DNA from: Verrucomicrobiaceae bacterium
GTDB taxonomy: Bacteria; Verrucomicrobiota; Verrucomicrobiia; Verrucomicrobiales; Verrucomicrobiaceae
Direction of reading: 5' to 3'
DNA length: 64,000 nucleotides
Assembly (NCBI GenBank): GCA_024232965.1
Contig: JACKQF010000007.1
Location: forward strand, 1-64,000
The translations under genes were made by a program, and so were the position numbers. Below, piece by piece: positions 1 through 8,051 of this stretch; positions within the stretch are counted from its first letter, which is position 1; every line of letters begins with the position of its first letter. The notes beneath the pieces are model-generated. The model saw only the letters and a list, made by a program, of their open reading frames with translations. It did no database searches and was not told the DNA's origin.

Positions 1-342
1 GCCTTCGGCGCTGGCGCAGAGGTTTTGATTTCCTGAGAGGCACTGGGCACAAGCCCCGCAACTGCCGGAATACCAACCCAAGCCAACGCGATCACCGATC
101 TTGAGACGCTTGGTGTGATCTCCCAAGGCGACGACGCGGCCGACGATCTCATGGCCTGGCACAAAGGGGTAGGTGGCGATGCCCCATTCGTTGTCCAGCA
201 TGGAGAGATCGCTGTGACAAATGCCGCAGCTCTCAACGGCGATTTCGACCTGCTCTGGCCCGAGTGGGCCCGGATCGTATTCAAAGGATTGCAGCTTCTG
301 TTGGGCGCCGAGTGCGGCGAGGGCGTAGATCGTGTGGCTCAT
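1..342 (-). CDS. Zinc-dependent alcohol dehydrogenase, N-terminal part (cut by window start)
   Basis: Only the first 114 codons are in the window; the gene continues beyond base 1. The N-terminal GroES-like domain of a medium-chain, zinc-dependent alcohol dehydrogenase is clear: the catalytic-zinc segment CGICHSD, then GHEIVGRV, then the structural-zinc cysteines in GACAQCLSGNQNLC. This pattern fits the cinnamyl-alcohol/YahK-like branch, which reduces aldehydes with NADPH. The ATG lies 16 bases after the stop of the peroxiredoxin-like gene, so it is probably the last visible member of the thioredoxin-DUF5069-peroxiredoxin operon. Aldehyde reduction would fit control by the NemR-like regulator upstream. 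The substrate cannot be told from the sequence. Confidence 0.85.
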   Translation of the reverse strand, partial: MSHTIYALAALGAQQKLQSFEYDPGPLGPEQVEIAVESCGICHSDLSMLDNEWGIATYPFVPGHEIVGRVVALGDHTKRLKIGDRVGLGWYSGSCGACAQCLSGNQNLCASAEG

Positions 343-358
343 GGCAGGATGATGGGGT

Positions 359-1075
359 TTACTTCGATGGGAGGGTTTTCAGAAACGCGACCACTTCGGC
401 GGGCTCGGCGCGATTGCGGTAATCGGCGTTCAGGAAGGCGTATTGAATGGTGCCGTCCTGGGCGATGATGTAAGTGGCGGCCAGTGGGAGGGAATCGTTC
501 CCTGCCTCTTTGCCGTTGAATTCCAGCAGGTCGAAGTGCTTTTGGTACAGATCTCTGACCTCGGGCGTGAGCTTGAAGACCACGCCATAGGCTTGCGCCA
601 CCCGATGATTCAGATCGGTCAGCACTTGAAACTCGAGGGCGTTTTTTTCGGTGGTGGTGGCCGTCTTGTCCGGCAATTCTGGGGTCAATGCTACCAGCTG
701 AGCGCCTGCTGCTTTGATCTCTGGAAGCGCCTGCTGCAGGGCGCGCAGCGTCAGATTGCAGTAGGGGCACCAGCCGCCGCGATACCATGTTAGGACGACA
801 GGGCCCTGCTTCAAGAGTTGGCTGAGGGTGACGGATTCACCAAGGGCATTCTTCAACGTGAAGTCTGGGGCGCGATCGCCGACCTGTTTGGCAGAATCGA
901 CCACCCCTGAATCCGCAACGGCTTGGATGCCTGCGGCGTAGGCGGTCTTTACCTCCGCAGGGGATTTGGCGGCGGATTCAGCTTTGCGTGCCTCCAGTTG
1001 CTGCTTCAGAGAGTCTGCCGCAGTTGTGCACATGGCGATCGACAGAAGGGTCAGGACGAGAGGCAGAGTTTTCAT
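359..1075 (-). CDS. Secreted peroxiredoxin-like (AhpC/TSA, redoxin) protein
   Basis: 238 residues. A hydrophobic N-terminus of about 20 residues looks like a signal peptide, so the protein probably acts outside the cytoplasm. From about residue 65 it has a thioredoxin-fold AhpC/TSA domain: VGDRAPDFTL, then WYRGGWCPYCNLTL with Cys103 and Cys106 as the likely peroxidatic/redox pair. The GWCPYC form is typical of the peroxiredoxin-like family that reduces peroxides with thiol donors. It sits 18 bases after the DUF5069 gene and before an alcohol dehydrogenase, in one operon with thioredoxin, a plausible electron donor in principle. That donor is probably cytoplasmic, so the real partner is uncertain. 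Confidence 0.85.
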   Translation of the reverse strand: MKTLPLVLTLLSIAMCTTAADSLKQQLEARKAESAAKSPAEVKTAYAAGIQAVADSGVVDSAKQVGDRAPDFTLKNALGESVTLSQLLKQGPVVLTWYRGGWCPYCNLTLRALQQALPEIKAAGAQLVALTPELPDKTATTTEKNALEFQVLTDLNHRVAQAYGVVFKLTPEVRDLYQKHFDLLEFNGKEAGNDSLPLAATYIIAQDGTIQYAFLNADYRNRAEPAEVVAFLKTLPSK

Positions 1076-1093
1076 TGGAGGTAGGGTCAGGGG

Positions 1094-1537
1094 TTACGCT
1101 TGGCCGCCAAAGCTGACATGATCATCGAAATCGAGGTAGTCGAACCAGGTGGCAAGATCTTCACGCAGAGCACCGCCTGCCCTGGCGATCTGCTCGCTGA
1201 AATACTCACGGCTTTCGTTGTCCGCAGGTGCTGCGGCTTCGCGAAAAGCGCTCCATTGGGCGATCTCCCACTCTCCATGCGGGATGGTGGCATTGGCCTC
1301 AACCCACGCGAGGATTTCACCATCGCCCAGACCCTTGGCGACTTCGGCCTTCAGGGCTTCAGGATCAATACCCGTGAAGTTGAGGAAGCGTTGATCCAGC
1401 GGGCAGTTGTAGTGGTAGTCGCCATTCGTGCCGGCCAGCTCGGCGCGGCATTTGTCGAGCATGCGGGGCAGGAGAACATAACCGCCGAGACGGACGCGCG
1501 GGCTGCGTGGGGGACGTTGAGTGAGATCGATCGACAT
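1094..1537 (-). CDS. DUF5069 domain-containing protein
   Basis: 147 residues if started at the ATG giving MSIDLTQRPPRSPRVRLGGY; a longer reading frame upstream only reads through the thioredoxin gene out of frame and was discarded. The protein matches my memory of DUF5069: LPRMLDKCRAEL near the start, then LDQRFLNFTGIDPEAL, then GDGEILAWVEANA. No catalytic motif is known to me and no signal peptide or membrane segment is seen. It lies 32 bases after thioredoxin and 18 bases before the peroxiredoxin-like gene. Co-transcription suggests a role in redox or electrophile stress, which is inference from context only. Confidence 0.8.
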   Translation of the reverse strand: MSIDLTQRPPRSPRVRLGGYVLLPRMLDKCRAELAGTNGDYHYNCPLDQRFLNFTGIDPEALKAEVAKGLGDGEILAWVEANATIPHGEWEIAQWSAFREAAAPADNESREYFSEQIARAGGALREDLATWFDYLDFDDHVSFGGQA

Positions 1538-1569
1538 GGGCCTGGGAGCTAAGCTTGAAAGGATACGTT

Positions 1570-1884
1570 TCAGGCGGTCAGGGCGGCTTCGAGAAAGGCC
1601 TTGCTGCGCACGCCGGTGATGGTCTGCACCGGTTGGCCGTCTTTGAAGACGATCAGCGTCGGCACAGCACGGATGTTGAAACGTGCGGCGAGTTCGGGCT
1701 GGGCCTCGATATCGACATTGGCGATGGTCGCACGGCCCGCTTGTTCTTCCGCGAGTTGGTCGAGGATGGGGCTGAGCATTTTGCAGGGGCCACACCATTC
1801 GGCCCAGAAATCAATCAGGACAGGCTGAGAGGTGCCGGCAAGGGTGGCGTCAAACGTTTCAGCAGTGAGGGAGGGTGTTTTCAT
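1570..1884 (-). CDS. trxA: Thioredoxin
   Basis: 104 residues, the usual length of a single-domain thioredoxin, with no signal peptide. The active site WAEWCGPCK has Cys31 and Cys34, and the cis-proline is Pro75 in RAVPTL. It reduces protein disulfides in the cytoplasm and would be recharged by thioredoxin reductase, which is not in this window. It is the first gene of an operon with DUF5069, a peroxiredoxin-like gene and an alcohol dehydrogenase. A NemR-box-like palindrome lies 28 to 43 bases upstream of the ATG, so its expression is probably induced by electrophiles or hypochlorous acid. The genome may carry other thioredoxins, so the trxA symbol is by family only. Confidence 0.9.
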   Translation of the reverse strand: MKTPSLTAETFDATLAGTSQPVLIDFWAEWCGPCKMLSPILDQLAEEQAGRATIANVDIEAQPELAARFNIRAVPTLIVFKDGQPVQTITGVRSKAFLEAALTA

Positions 1885-1911
1885 GGGATATGGATGGATT
1901 TACGTTCAAAT

Positions 1912-1927
1912 TAGACCGGTCGGTTTA
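1912..1927. promoter_or_regulatory. NemR-box-like operator before the thioredoxin operon
   Basis: The 16 bases read TAGACC-GGTC-GGTTTA, an imperfect inverted repeat of the TAGACC-N4-GGTCTA form (one mismatch in the right arm). It lies between the stop of the TetR-type regulator and the ATG of thioredoxin. A better copy lies before the regulator gene itself. The shared form makes it a likely binding site of that regulator. Confidence 0.75.
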
Positions 1928-1956
1928 GTTTTTTGGAAAAAAGTTTAGTTGGCGCC

Positions 1957-2544
1957 TCAGGGGGCCAGAGTGGTCTTCAAAAAGGTGATCGCCTCCCGCA
2001 GCGGAGTGACGTTGCGAGTGACAGTGGCGCGGTGCATGGCACCGGTCCACAGGTCAACGATCAGCGGTGCGAGCAGCGCTGGCGATAGAGTGGGCTTCAT
2101 GGCCCTTTTGGCGATGCCTTCTTCGATCAACTCCTCAAAAAGAGCGGTCCACTGCTTCACGCCTTGGGCGAGGACATCGCGCATCGGTTCGCTGAAATCA
2201 GCGACCTCTGACGACAGCTTTACCACTAGACAAGGGCAACGTCCGTGGTTTGCCAGGACGTTGGCGACGTTGGATTCCAGGTAGGTGAGCAGTCTTTGGA
2301 GCGGATCTGGCTCCGGTGTTTGAGAGAGCAGGAGATTGCGCTTGTACTCGGTCGAACCGGCGACGTAGTGCTTGAGAAGTTCCACGCCAAACTGCTCCTT
2401 GGACTCAAAGTGGTGATAAAACGAACCTTTGGGTACCTTCACCGCAGCAAGGATCTCGCTGAGGCCCACGGAATGAAAGCTCTTCTCGAGCATCAGCCCT
2501 TCGGCTGCTTCAAGAATGCGTTCTTTGGTGGTGCGATCACTCAT
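1957..2544 (-). CDS. TetR/AcrR-family regulator, NemR-like
   Basis: 195 residues. The N-terminal helix-turn-helix spans about residues 8-54, with VPKGSFYHHFESKEQFGVEL nearly the same as in E. coli NemR. The ligand domain carries RCPCLVVKLSSEVADFSEPM; Cys105 aligns with NemR Cys106, the residue that senses hypochlorous acid and electrophiles. The lysine that pairs with it in NemR (Lys175) aligns with Thr174 here, so the redox chemistry may differ. TAGACC-N4-GGTCTA palindromes lie before this gene and before the thioredoxin operon that follows 72 bases downstream. It most likely represses both until oxidised. The alignment is from memory of the E. coli sequence. Confidence 0.85.
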   Translation of the reverse strand: MSDRTTKERILEAAEGLMLEKSFHSVGLSEILAAVKVPKGSFYHHFESKEQFGVELLKHYVAGSTEYKRNLLLSQTPEPDPLQRLLTYLESNVANVLANHGRCPCLVVKLSSEVADFSEPMRDVLAQGVKQWTALFEELIEEGIAKRAMKPTLSPALLAPLIVDLWTGAMHRATVTRNVTPLREAITFLKTTLAP

Positions 2545-2558
2545 GGCTGAGTGATAAT

Positions 2559-2574
2559 TAGACCGATTGGTCTA
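2559..2574. promoter_or_regulatory. NemR-box-like operator before the TetR-type regulator
   Basis: TAGACC-GATT-GGTCTA is a perfect 6-base inverted repeat with a 4-base spacer, 15 bases upstream of the regulator's ATG. It has the form of the NemR box. Autoregulation is inferred. The same motif with one mismatch lies before thioredoxin. Confidence 0.82.
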
Positions 2575-2615
2575 GTTTGTCAATTTGAGATTCTTTGTGC
2601 CTCGAACCGGGCTGT

Positions 2616-3416
2616 TTACTGCGTTGCAAACTTCGTCAGCAATCCGCGTTTGCGGGTCATCGTCAGCATCCAGGCAAAGATGCTGCCGGCGATGGCCATG
2701 AAGACGATATTGAGCCCGACTGCCCATCCAAATTTTTCCCAACTGAAGACCCCGGTGCTGAGCACCTCGCGCATGCCTTCAAAGACGTGGGTGGGCGGGA
2801 GGGCCAATGAGACCGACTGCAGCCACTCGGGCTTGATGGCGCTGACGGGATAAAAGACGGCGACGAGTGGCTGAATGAAGAACGGAACGGCCCAAGCAAG
2901 ACTCTCCGCTGCCTGTCCCCAGCGCAGAATGAGTGCGGTGGAGATCATGCCCAGTGCCCAGCCACTGACCATCAGGTTCATGAAGAAGGGCAGCAAGGTC
3001 CAGCCGAGCTTGAAGACATTGAAGGAGTAAAGTGCCAGGGCCATCATGGACAGCACGGCAACGGTGATGAGGATGCGCAATAGCCCGACACCAAAGGTCG
3101 CCGCGAGAAACTCGCTGGTGCGCACGGGTGCCACAAAGACGTTGAGCAAGTTGCGCGTCCAGACGTCCTCCAGGAAGGAGATGGCTACGCCCTGCTGTGC
3201 GCGGAAGATGACATCCCAGAGAATCATCGCACCGAGGAGGTAGGTGATGATGCGGGGAAAATCGCCGGTGGTGTTCTCTTGGATGAACATGGTCAGGTAG
3301 CCCCAAATGAGCAGTTCTACGACGGGCCAAAAGATCAGCTCAACGAGGCGCATCGGAGAGCGGATATAAAGAAAAAGGTGGCGCAGGATTAGCGCGCTGA
3401 CGACGCGGAAATTCAT
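2616..3416 (-). CDS. ABC-2 type transporter permease
   Basis: 266 residues with about six hydrophobic segments, beginning near residues 25-45 (LIFWPVVELLIWGYLTMF) and ending at about 235-255. This is the layout of ABC-2 membrane subunits that export lipids, polysaccharides or drugs. Its ATG overlaps the last four bases of the ATPase gene upstream, so the two are translated together as one exporter. The cargo cannot be told from sequence. It ends about 40 bases from the NemR-box region, and I see no sign that it belongs to that regulon. Confidence 0.85.
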   Translation of the reverse strand: MNFRVVSALILRHLFLYIRSPMRLVELIFWPVVELLIWGYLTMFIQENTTGDFPRIITYLLGAMILWDVIFRAQQGVAISFLEDVWTRNLLNVFVAPVRTSEFLAATFGVGLLRILITVAVLSMMALALYSFNVFKLGWTLLPFFMNLMVSGWALGMISTALILRWGQAAESLAWAVPFFIQPLVAVFYPVSAIKPEWLQSVSLALPPTHVFEGMREVLSTGVFSWEKFGWAVGLNIVFMAIAGSIFAWMLTMTRKRGLLTKFATQ

Positions 3417-4204
3417 ACTGACTCCTCCTTGGCGAGCTTTGCTGCGGCTGCGTCCACGATCTCGCCATCGCGCGCGATCTTGATGAAGACGTCTTCAAGC
3501 GAGGCTCCCTCGGAGCGCTCGACAATTTCCATGGGCGTGCCTTCCATGACGATCTTGCCTTTGTGAAGAAAAATGACGCGGTCGCAGACCTCCTCAATGT
3601 CTTTCATGTTGTGGGAGGTGTAGAGGATCGCGCAGTTTGAATCGCGCTGCACGCGACGCACCACTTTGCGAACCTTGTCGGCAATGTCGGGGTCGAGACT
3701 GGCAGTGGGCTCATCCAGCATGAGGAGCTCTGGCTTATTGAGGAAGGCCTTGCAGAGATTGACGCGGGTGCTTTCGCCTGCGGAAAGCTGGCCGGTCACA
3801 CGCTTGCGCAGGTGGCTGATCTCCATCATCTCCAGCAGTTCATCGATGCGCTTGCGGGGCTCGCGAACGCCATAGATGCGGGCAAACACCAAGAGGTTTT
3901 GCCAGACCAAAAGATTGCCTGGCAGGGAAGTGTAGGCGGAGGAGAAATTTGCGCGGCGGAGGATCTCGATGCGGTGCTTTTGCAGCTCTAGACCGAACGC
4001 GTAAAGCCCGCCAGAGGAAGGCAGCGTCAGACCCAGCAGACAATTCATCGCAGTGGTCTTGCCAGCGCCGTTCGCCCCGAGCAGGCCGAGCACTTCACCT
4101 CGATGCAACTTGAAGCTGAAGGCATCCAGCGCCTTCACACCATCAAACTCGCGAGTGAGTGCGCGGGCTTCGAGAATGACTTCACGGGAATCAGGGGCTG
4201 ACAT
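3413..4204 (-). CDS. ABC transporter ATP-binding protein
   Basis: 263 residues from the ATG giving MSAPDSREVILEAR; a TTG three codons upstream is also possible, and neither has a clear Shine-Dalgarno. Walker A is GLLGANGAGKTTAMN, the signature region is reduced to GQLSAGESTRVNLCKAF, and Walker B is LLMLDEPTASLDPD followed by the H-loop TSHNMKD. The signature reads LSAGE rather than LSGGQ. It energises the ABC-2 permease whose gene overlaps its stop codon. The pair resembles multidrug/lipid exporters of the NodI/CcmA-like class. It is divergent from the OmpA-like gene. Confidence 0.88.
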   Translation of the reverse strand: MSAPDSREVILEARALTREFDGVKALDAFSFKLHRGEVLGLLGANGAGKTTAMNCLLGLTLPSSGGLYAFGLELQKHRIEILRRANFSSAYTSLPGNLLVWQNLLVFARIYGVREPRKRIDELLEMMEISHLRKRVTGQLSAGESTRVNLCKAFLNKPELLMLDEPTASLDPDIADKVRKVVRRVQRDSNCAILYTSHNMKDIEEVCDRVIFLHKGKIVMEGTPMEIVERSEGASLEDVFIKIARDGEIVDAAAAKLAKEESV

Positions 4205-4360
4205 GGGCGGCAAAGGGACAACGATTTGGGTAGAAATGCAACCAGCAGCGTCAGGTGTCTGCGCATCGGATTTGTCATAAGGGGCCTGTCAAACTTGTGT
4301 ACGGAAGAAAATTTGTTCAGAAAGATTGAGCTTTGGGTGGCGCTCGCTTACTAAGGGGAC

Positions 4361-6298
4361 ATGAAATCTTGGTATGTAAAAGGTGGTCTCCTGGTTGCGC
4401 TCTTGTCAGGGGGATCATCACTTTTGACTTTGCCTAGTCTTCAACGTGATCTGAGCGCTAGTGCGACTGCTGTCTTGAGCGCTCCAGAACACACCGGTGC
4501 CTTTGCAGATGTGGCCGTTCGGTTCAGCGGTCAGGAGGCCTATCTGACTGGTCAGACTGCATCCGCAGCAGATAAAAAAGCGGCGGCAGATCTTGTGGCA
4601 AACTCAGTGCGGGCAACGTCTGGTTTTGGCCGAGGGCTGAATCCAGTGACCGCCGTGCACAATGAGATCGTCGTCGATGAATCCCTGGCGCAGAGCCGCC
4701 CCAAGAGCTGGCTTGTCGCCGCTCGTTATCCAGAGGGTGCTGTGATCGGCGGGGTCCTGAAGGACGATGCACAGGTCAAAGCCCTGACGGAAAAACTGGC
4801 AGCTACCAATGCGGGTGCTGACTGGAAGGTCGCGGACCTTCGCACCGCAGCAGCAGCGCGTCCCATGCTCGATTGGGAGGGAACGCTGAAGAACGTCCCG
4901 CAAATCCCTGCACCGCCTGCTGGCGCGACTCGGAGTTCCGCAGATGCGGTGCCAATGGCCGTCAGTGCTGGTGATGGAACGTGGCAGGTCTTCCCGAAGG
5001 GAGTGACGGATCAGGGGTTGATGGAGGCAATGCCAGCACTGGGATTGACGTTTGCGGAGATCAGCCGGGCATTAAAAACCGTCCGCACCTGGGAGTTCAG
5101 CGCGCCTCCGATCCCATCGGTACCATCACCTGCACCACTGGCGAAATCTGAGGCAAAAACTCCCCCGACTCCTGCGCCCACCGCAGTGACACCGCCCGTA
5201 GCACTGCCGCCGGCACCAAAACCACCAGAGCCTGCCCCGCCCGTACCTGCAAAGCAAATGGAACCACAAGCGGCTGCACCACCCGGCGCGGTGCGTCATG
5301 GCTCTGCCTTCCTGGGGTGGGCGGTTAGCAGTTCCGGTGTGAACGTTTTCGGTCGTGTTCCTGATGCTGCTGCCAAAGATGCCTGGCTAAAGGCCGCTGC
5401 CGCTGCGTTTCCCAACATGGACCTACAGACGCCTAACCTGCGGATCGATCCAACGATTGAGGCCATTCCTGCATCTGTGCCGATGGCCTTCCCTGCGGAT
5501 GCCGCTGCCATGGCAGCAGGTCCCGCAGCCAAACAGGGATTGGTGGGAGTGATGGTTCCCGGTGGCGATCACAAGAGCTACAAGGCCGATGTGTTTGATT
5601 CCGAAATCGCTCGTGACTTCGCTGCTGTAGAGTTCCGCGACAACGAATTGTCGGAGGCACTGGGAGGCTTTCGAAAGCAACTCGTTGAGAGTGGTGGTCT
5701 CCAACGCGATGACCCTTACATCAGTCTCTTGAGCGATGGTAAGACGCTGCAGGTGCGTGGCGAGCTCGCCTCTGAACGCACTCGCAATCAAGTGATTGAG
5801 GCCCTGAAGGCGCAATATGGCGACAAGGTCCGAATCACAGACGAAGTATCCGTAACGCCGCTGGTGACGGAGGCTGCGGACATGAAAGCCACCCTGGATT
5901 CTTTGGCCAAGTTCGATGCCACCAAGCCCGGCAGCGCCGCTGCTAAGGCCGGACAGGCTGTCCGTTCGGGACTGGTGCACGCCATCTATTTCCAGACTGG
6001 CTCTGATCGTTCCAAGGATCAGGAACGCGCACTCTATCAGATGCGCCGCCTACTAGCCCTGAACCCTGGCGTGAAGTTCCAAGTTGTTGGCCACACGGAC
6101 AATGTCGGTGCGGCAGATCAGAACCAGAAGCTCAGCGGAGAGCGCGCCGATAAACTCGTGGCTTACCTCGCTGCGGCTGGCATTCCCCAGGACAAGCTGA
6201 GTAGTCGCGGTGCCGGTCAGAAGGAACCCATCGCTGATAACGCCACGGAGTCTGGTCGCGCTCAGAACCGTCGCGTGGATGTCCTGCTGCAACCCTAA
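4361..6298 (+). CDS. OmpA-family outer-membrane protein with BON-like modules
   Basis: 645 residues, with AAGGGG just before the ATG. The N-terminus has a signal-like hydrophobic stretch (LLVALLSGGSSLLTLPSL). Two regions resemble BON-type modules: residues about 45-110 (VRFSGQEAYLTGQTASAADK) and about 465-500 (LQVRGELASERTRNQVIEAL). A proline/alanine-rich linker lies at about 250-310. The C-terminal OmpA domain, about residues 540-645, has IYFQTGSD, VVGHTDNVG and GRAQNRRVDV and should bind peptidoglycan. It probably tethers the envelope to the cell wall. It is followed 38 bases later by a coiled-coil HhH protein, a likely partner. Confidence 0.85.
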   Translation: MKSWYVKGGLLVALLSGGSSLLTLPSLQRDLSASATAVLSAPEHTGAFADVAVRFSGQEAYLTGQTASAADKKAAADLVANSVRATSGFGRGLNPVTAVHNEIVVDESLAQSRPKSWLVAARYPEGAVIGGVLKDDAQVKALTEKLAATNAGADWKVADLRTAAAARPMLDWEGTLKNVPQIPAPPAGATRSSADAVPMAVSAGDGTWQVFPKGVTDQGLMEAMPALGLTFAEISRALKTVRTWEFSAPPIPSVPSPAPLAKSEAKTPPTPAPTAVTPPVALPPAPKPPEPAPPVPAKQMEPQAAAPPGAVRHGSAFLGWAVSSSGVNVFGRVPDAAAKDAWLKAAAAAFPNMDLQTPNLRIDPTIEAIPASVPMAFPADAAAMAAGPAAKQGLVGVMVPGGDHKSYKADVFDSEIARDFAAVEFRDNELSEALGGFRKQLVESGGLQRDDPYISLLSDGKTLQVRGELASERTRNQVIEALKAQYGDKVRITDEVSVTPLVTEAADMKATLDSLAKFDATKPGSAAAKAGQAVRSGLVHAIYFQTGSDRSKDQERALYQMRRLLALNPGVKFQVVGHTDNVGAADQNQKLSGERADKLVAYLAAAGIPQDKLSSRGAGQKEPIADNATESGRAQNRRVDVLLQP

Positions 6299-6336
6299 CG
6301 CGCATTCCCTTTTTAACGATCCAACCCCAACACATT

Positions 6337-7872
6337 ATGTTCGAAGGCTACCTCTACTTCATCTTTAAAAACATCTTCGCCCTGGCAATCACTGCTATCC
6401 TCTTCGGACGGCTGGGCTGGTGGCTGCGCTGCAAGCTTTGCAAATGCGGAGCCACCCGCGACGAAGTCCAGGCTGCACGCGACAAGGCGGATAAGCTGGA
6501 AGCAGAAGTTCGCGCCGCTCGCAGCGCCGTGGCGAATGCCGAAGCTCAACTTGAAAAGAAGGGCAAGGGCAGCCCCGCAGACAGTTCGGAAGTGATCGCC
6601 CTGCGCAAGGAATTGGATGCGGCCAAAACGGAGGCCGATAGCCTGCGAATTCAGGCACAAAAAGCACGCGAGTCCGCGGACAGCGCCTCTGGAAAGTTGG
6701 CTGAGAGCAATAAGAAGCAGCAAGAGCGCGTGTTTGCCGCAGAGAACGAACTTTCCAAAGCACGCGAAGAGATCGCTCGTCTCCGCTCCACGGTGGACAA
6801 GCCTGCCAGTGCTTCGCTGTCGGAGCTTCAGGCAGAACTTCAGCAAACGCGGCGCTCCCTCGCCACCGCGACCGCCTCCTTTGGCAATGCCCAACGTGAA
6901 CGCGACGCTGCGCGCGCCGATCTGCAGCGCATGCAAGAGCGCTTGGCCAAGGCAGGTGTCGCTCCCCGCAAAACAAAGATCGATCCCTTTGAGGCAATCG
7001 CCCAACTGCCTCTGACCGAAGAGCCGAAGGTCGAGTACCCGATGCCCAAGATCATTCGCGCAGCTGCTCCCCTGGGATTGGTCAGCAGCCCCGCTGAACC
7101 CGCACCAGAAGCAGCCGAACCAACTACGGCCCCAACCCCAGCTGCTACTCCGGTGGTGCCCGAAGCAAGAACCACCTCAACCGTCGATCCCGCTGCTGCC
7201 GCCGCGAAAGTAAAAGCATTCGAAGATGCCAGAGCCGCGAAAGTTGAGGCACAAGCAGAGGCTAGCAATGCAGCCAAAGCTACCGAAGACGCTGCCAGTG
7301 CAGAGGTTTCGGCTAACGCCGACGTAGAAGCCAAGGCCGCTGAAGCCGCCAAGGCCGAGGAGGAAGCGAAGGCAGCCGCAGAGGCGAAAGCCGCTGAGGA
7401 AGCTAGCGCAGCAGAAGCTGCGAAGGCCGAGGTGGAAGCCAAGGCCGCTGATGATGCATCCAGTGAGGTGGGTGTCGTTGCTAGCTCTTCCCCGCGCTCG
7501 GAGTCTCCCGATCTGTTGCCTGGATTGGCTCTTGGCGACACCGGTCGGACCACGCCACTACCATCCGGTGAGCGCATTCCTGAGGCCACGGCCATTTTGG
7601 GCAAGCGAGTCGCGCAGGATGACCTCAAGATCGTTGAAGGCATCGGTCCAAAGATCGAGGGCCTGTTTAATGCAGAAGGCATCGCCACTTGGCGGAAGCT
7701 CAGCGAGACCACGGTCGAGCGCATGACGGAGATCCTGAAAGCAGCCGGTGATCGCTACGCACTGGCCAACCCCGGCACTTGGGCACAGCAGGCTGGTCTT
7801 GCTGCCGATGGACTCTGGGCAGAGCTCAAGGAACTCCAAGATCGCCTCGACGGTGGCAAGCTGGCGGAGTGA
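6337..7872 (+). CDS. Membrane-anchored coiled-coil protein with C-terminal helix-hairpin-helix domain
   Basis: 511 residues. The N-terminus has one hydrophobic segment (YFIFKNIFALAITAILFGRL). A long heptad-rich coiled coil follows at about 35-210, then a low-complexity Ala/Glu/Lys/Pro segment to about 390. The last 90 residues hold a helix-hairpin-helix fold, DDLKIVEGIGPKIEGLF, of the kind annotated as predicted flap-endonuclease-like. Such HhH tails bind DNA non-specifically or serve protein contacts. The gene follows the OmpA-like gene closely, so the pair may link nucleoid or membrane to envelope. The function is not established. Confidence 0.7.
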   Translation: MFEGYLYFIFKNIFALAITAILFGRLGWWLRCKLCKCGATRDEVQAARDKADKLEAEVRAARSAVANAEAQLEKKGKGSPADSSEVIALRKELDAAKTEADSLRIQAQKARESADSASGKLAESNKKQQERVFAAENELSKAREEIARLRSTVDKPASASLSELQAELQQTRRSLATATASFGNAQRERDAARADLQRMQERLAKAGVAPRKTKIDPFEAIAQLPLTEEPKVEYPMPKIIRAAAPLGLVSSPAEPAPEAAEPTTAPTPAATPVVPEARTTSTVDPAAAAAKVKAFEDARAAKVEAQAEASNAAKATEDAASAEVSANADVEAKAAEAAKAEEEAKAAAEAKAAEEASAAEAAKAEVEAKAADDASSEVGVVASSSPRSESPDLLPGLALGDTGRTTPLPSGERIPEATAILGKRVAQDDLKIVEGIGPKIEGLFNAEGIATWRKLSETTVERMTEILKAAGDRYALANPGTWAQQAGLAADGLWAELKELQDRLDGGKLAE

Positions 7873-7922
7873 ATGCCCCGATTGCACCTGAACACATCTG
7901 AACGTTAGGATGCTGGCCAGAT

Positions 7923-8025
7923 GGAGCGGCGTGCGTCTTGCCGCCGCTCATTTCTACGCGAAGCCCCACCCTTAGAGAGTCGCTTCGCGAGTGTGCTGCG
8001 ACGGCAGCGAGACGCATGCCGCTCC
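7923..8025. repeat. REPIN-like hairpin repeat, copy 1
   Basis: 103 bases bounded by inverted 23-base ends that agree at 20 positions (GGAGCGGCGTGCGTCT against GGAGCGGCATGCGTCT). The inner part holds TCGCTTCGCGA. A second copy with the same ends and core lies at 55958-56061. Two REP-like sequences in inverted order, about 100 bases long, between genes, is the form of a REPIN. No RAYT transposase gene is seen in the window. Confidence 0.8.
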
Positions 8026-8051
8026 GGACTCAGCATCCAATGCTCCACCAC

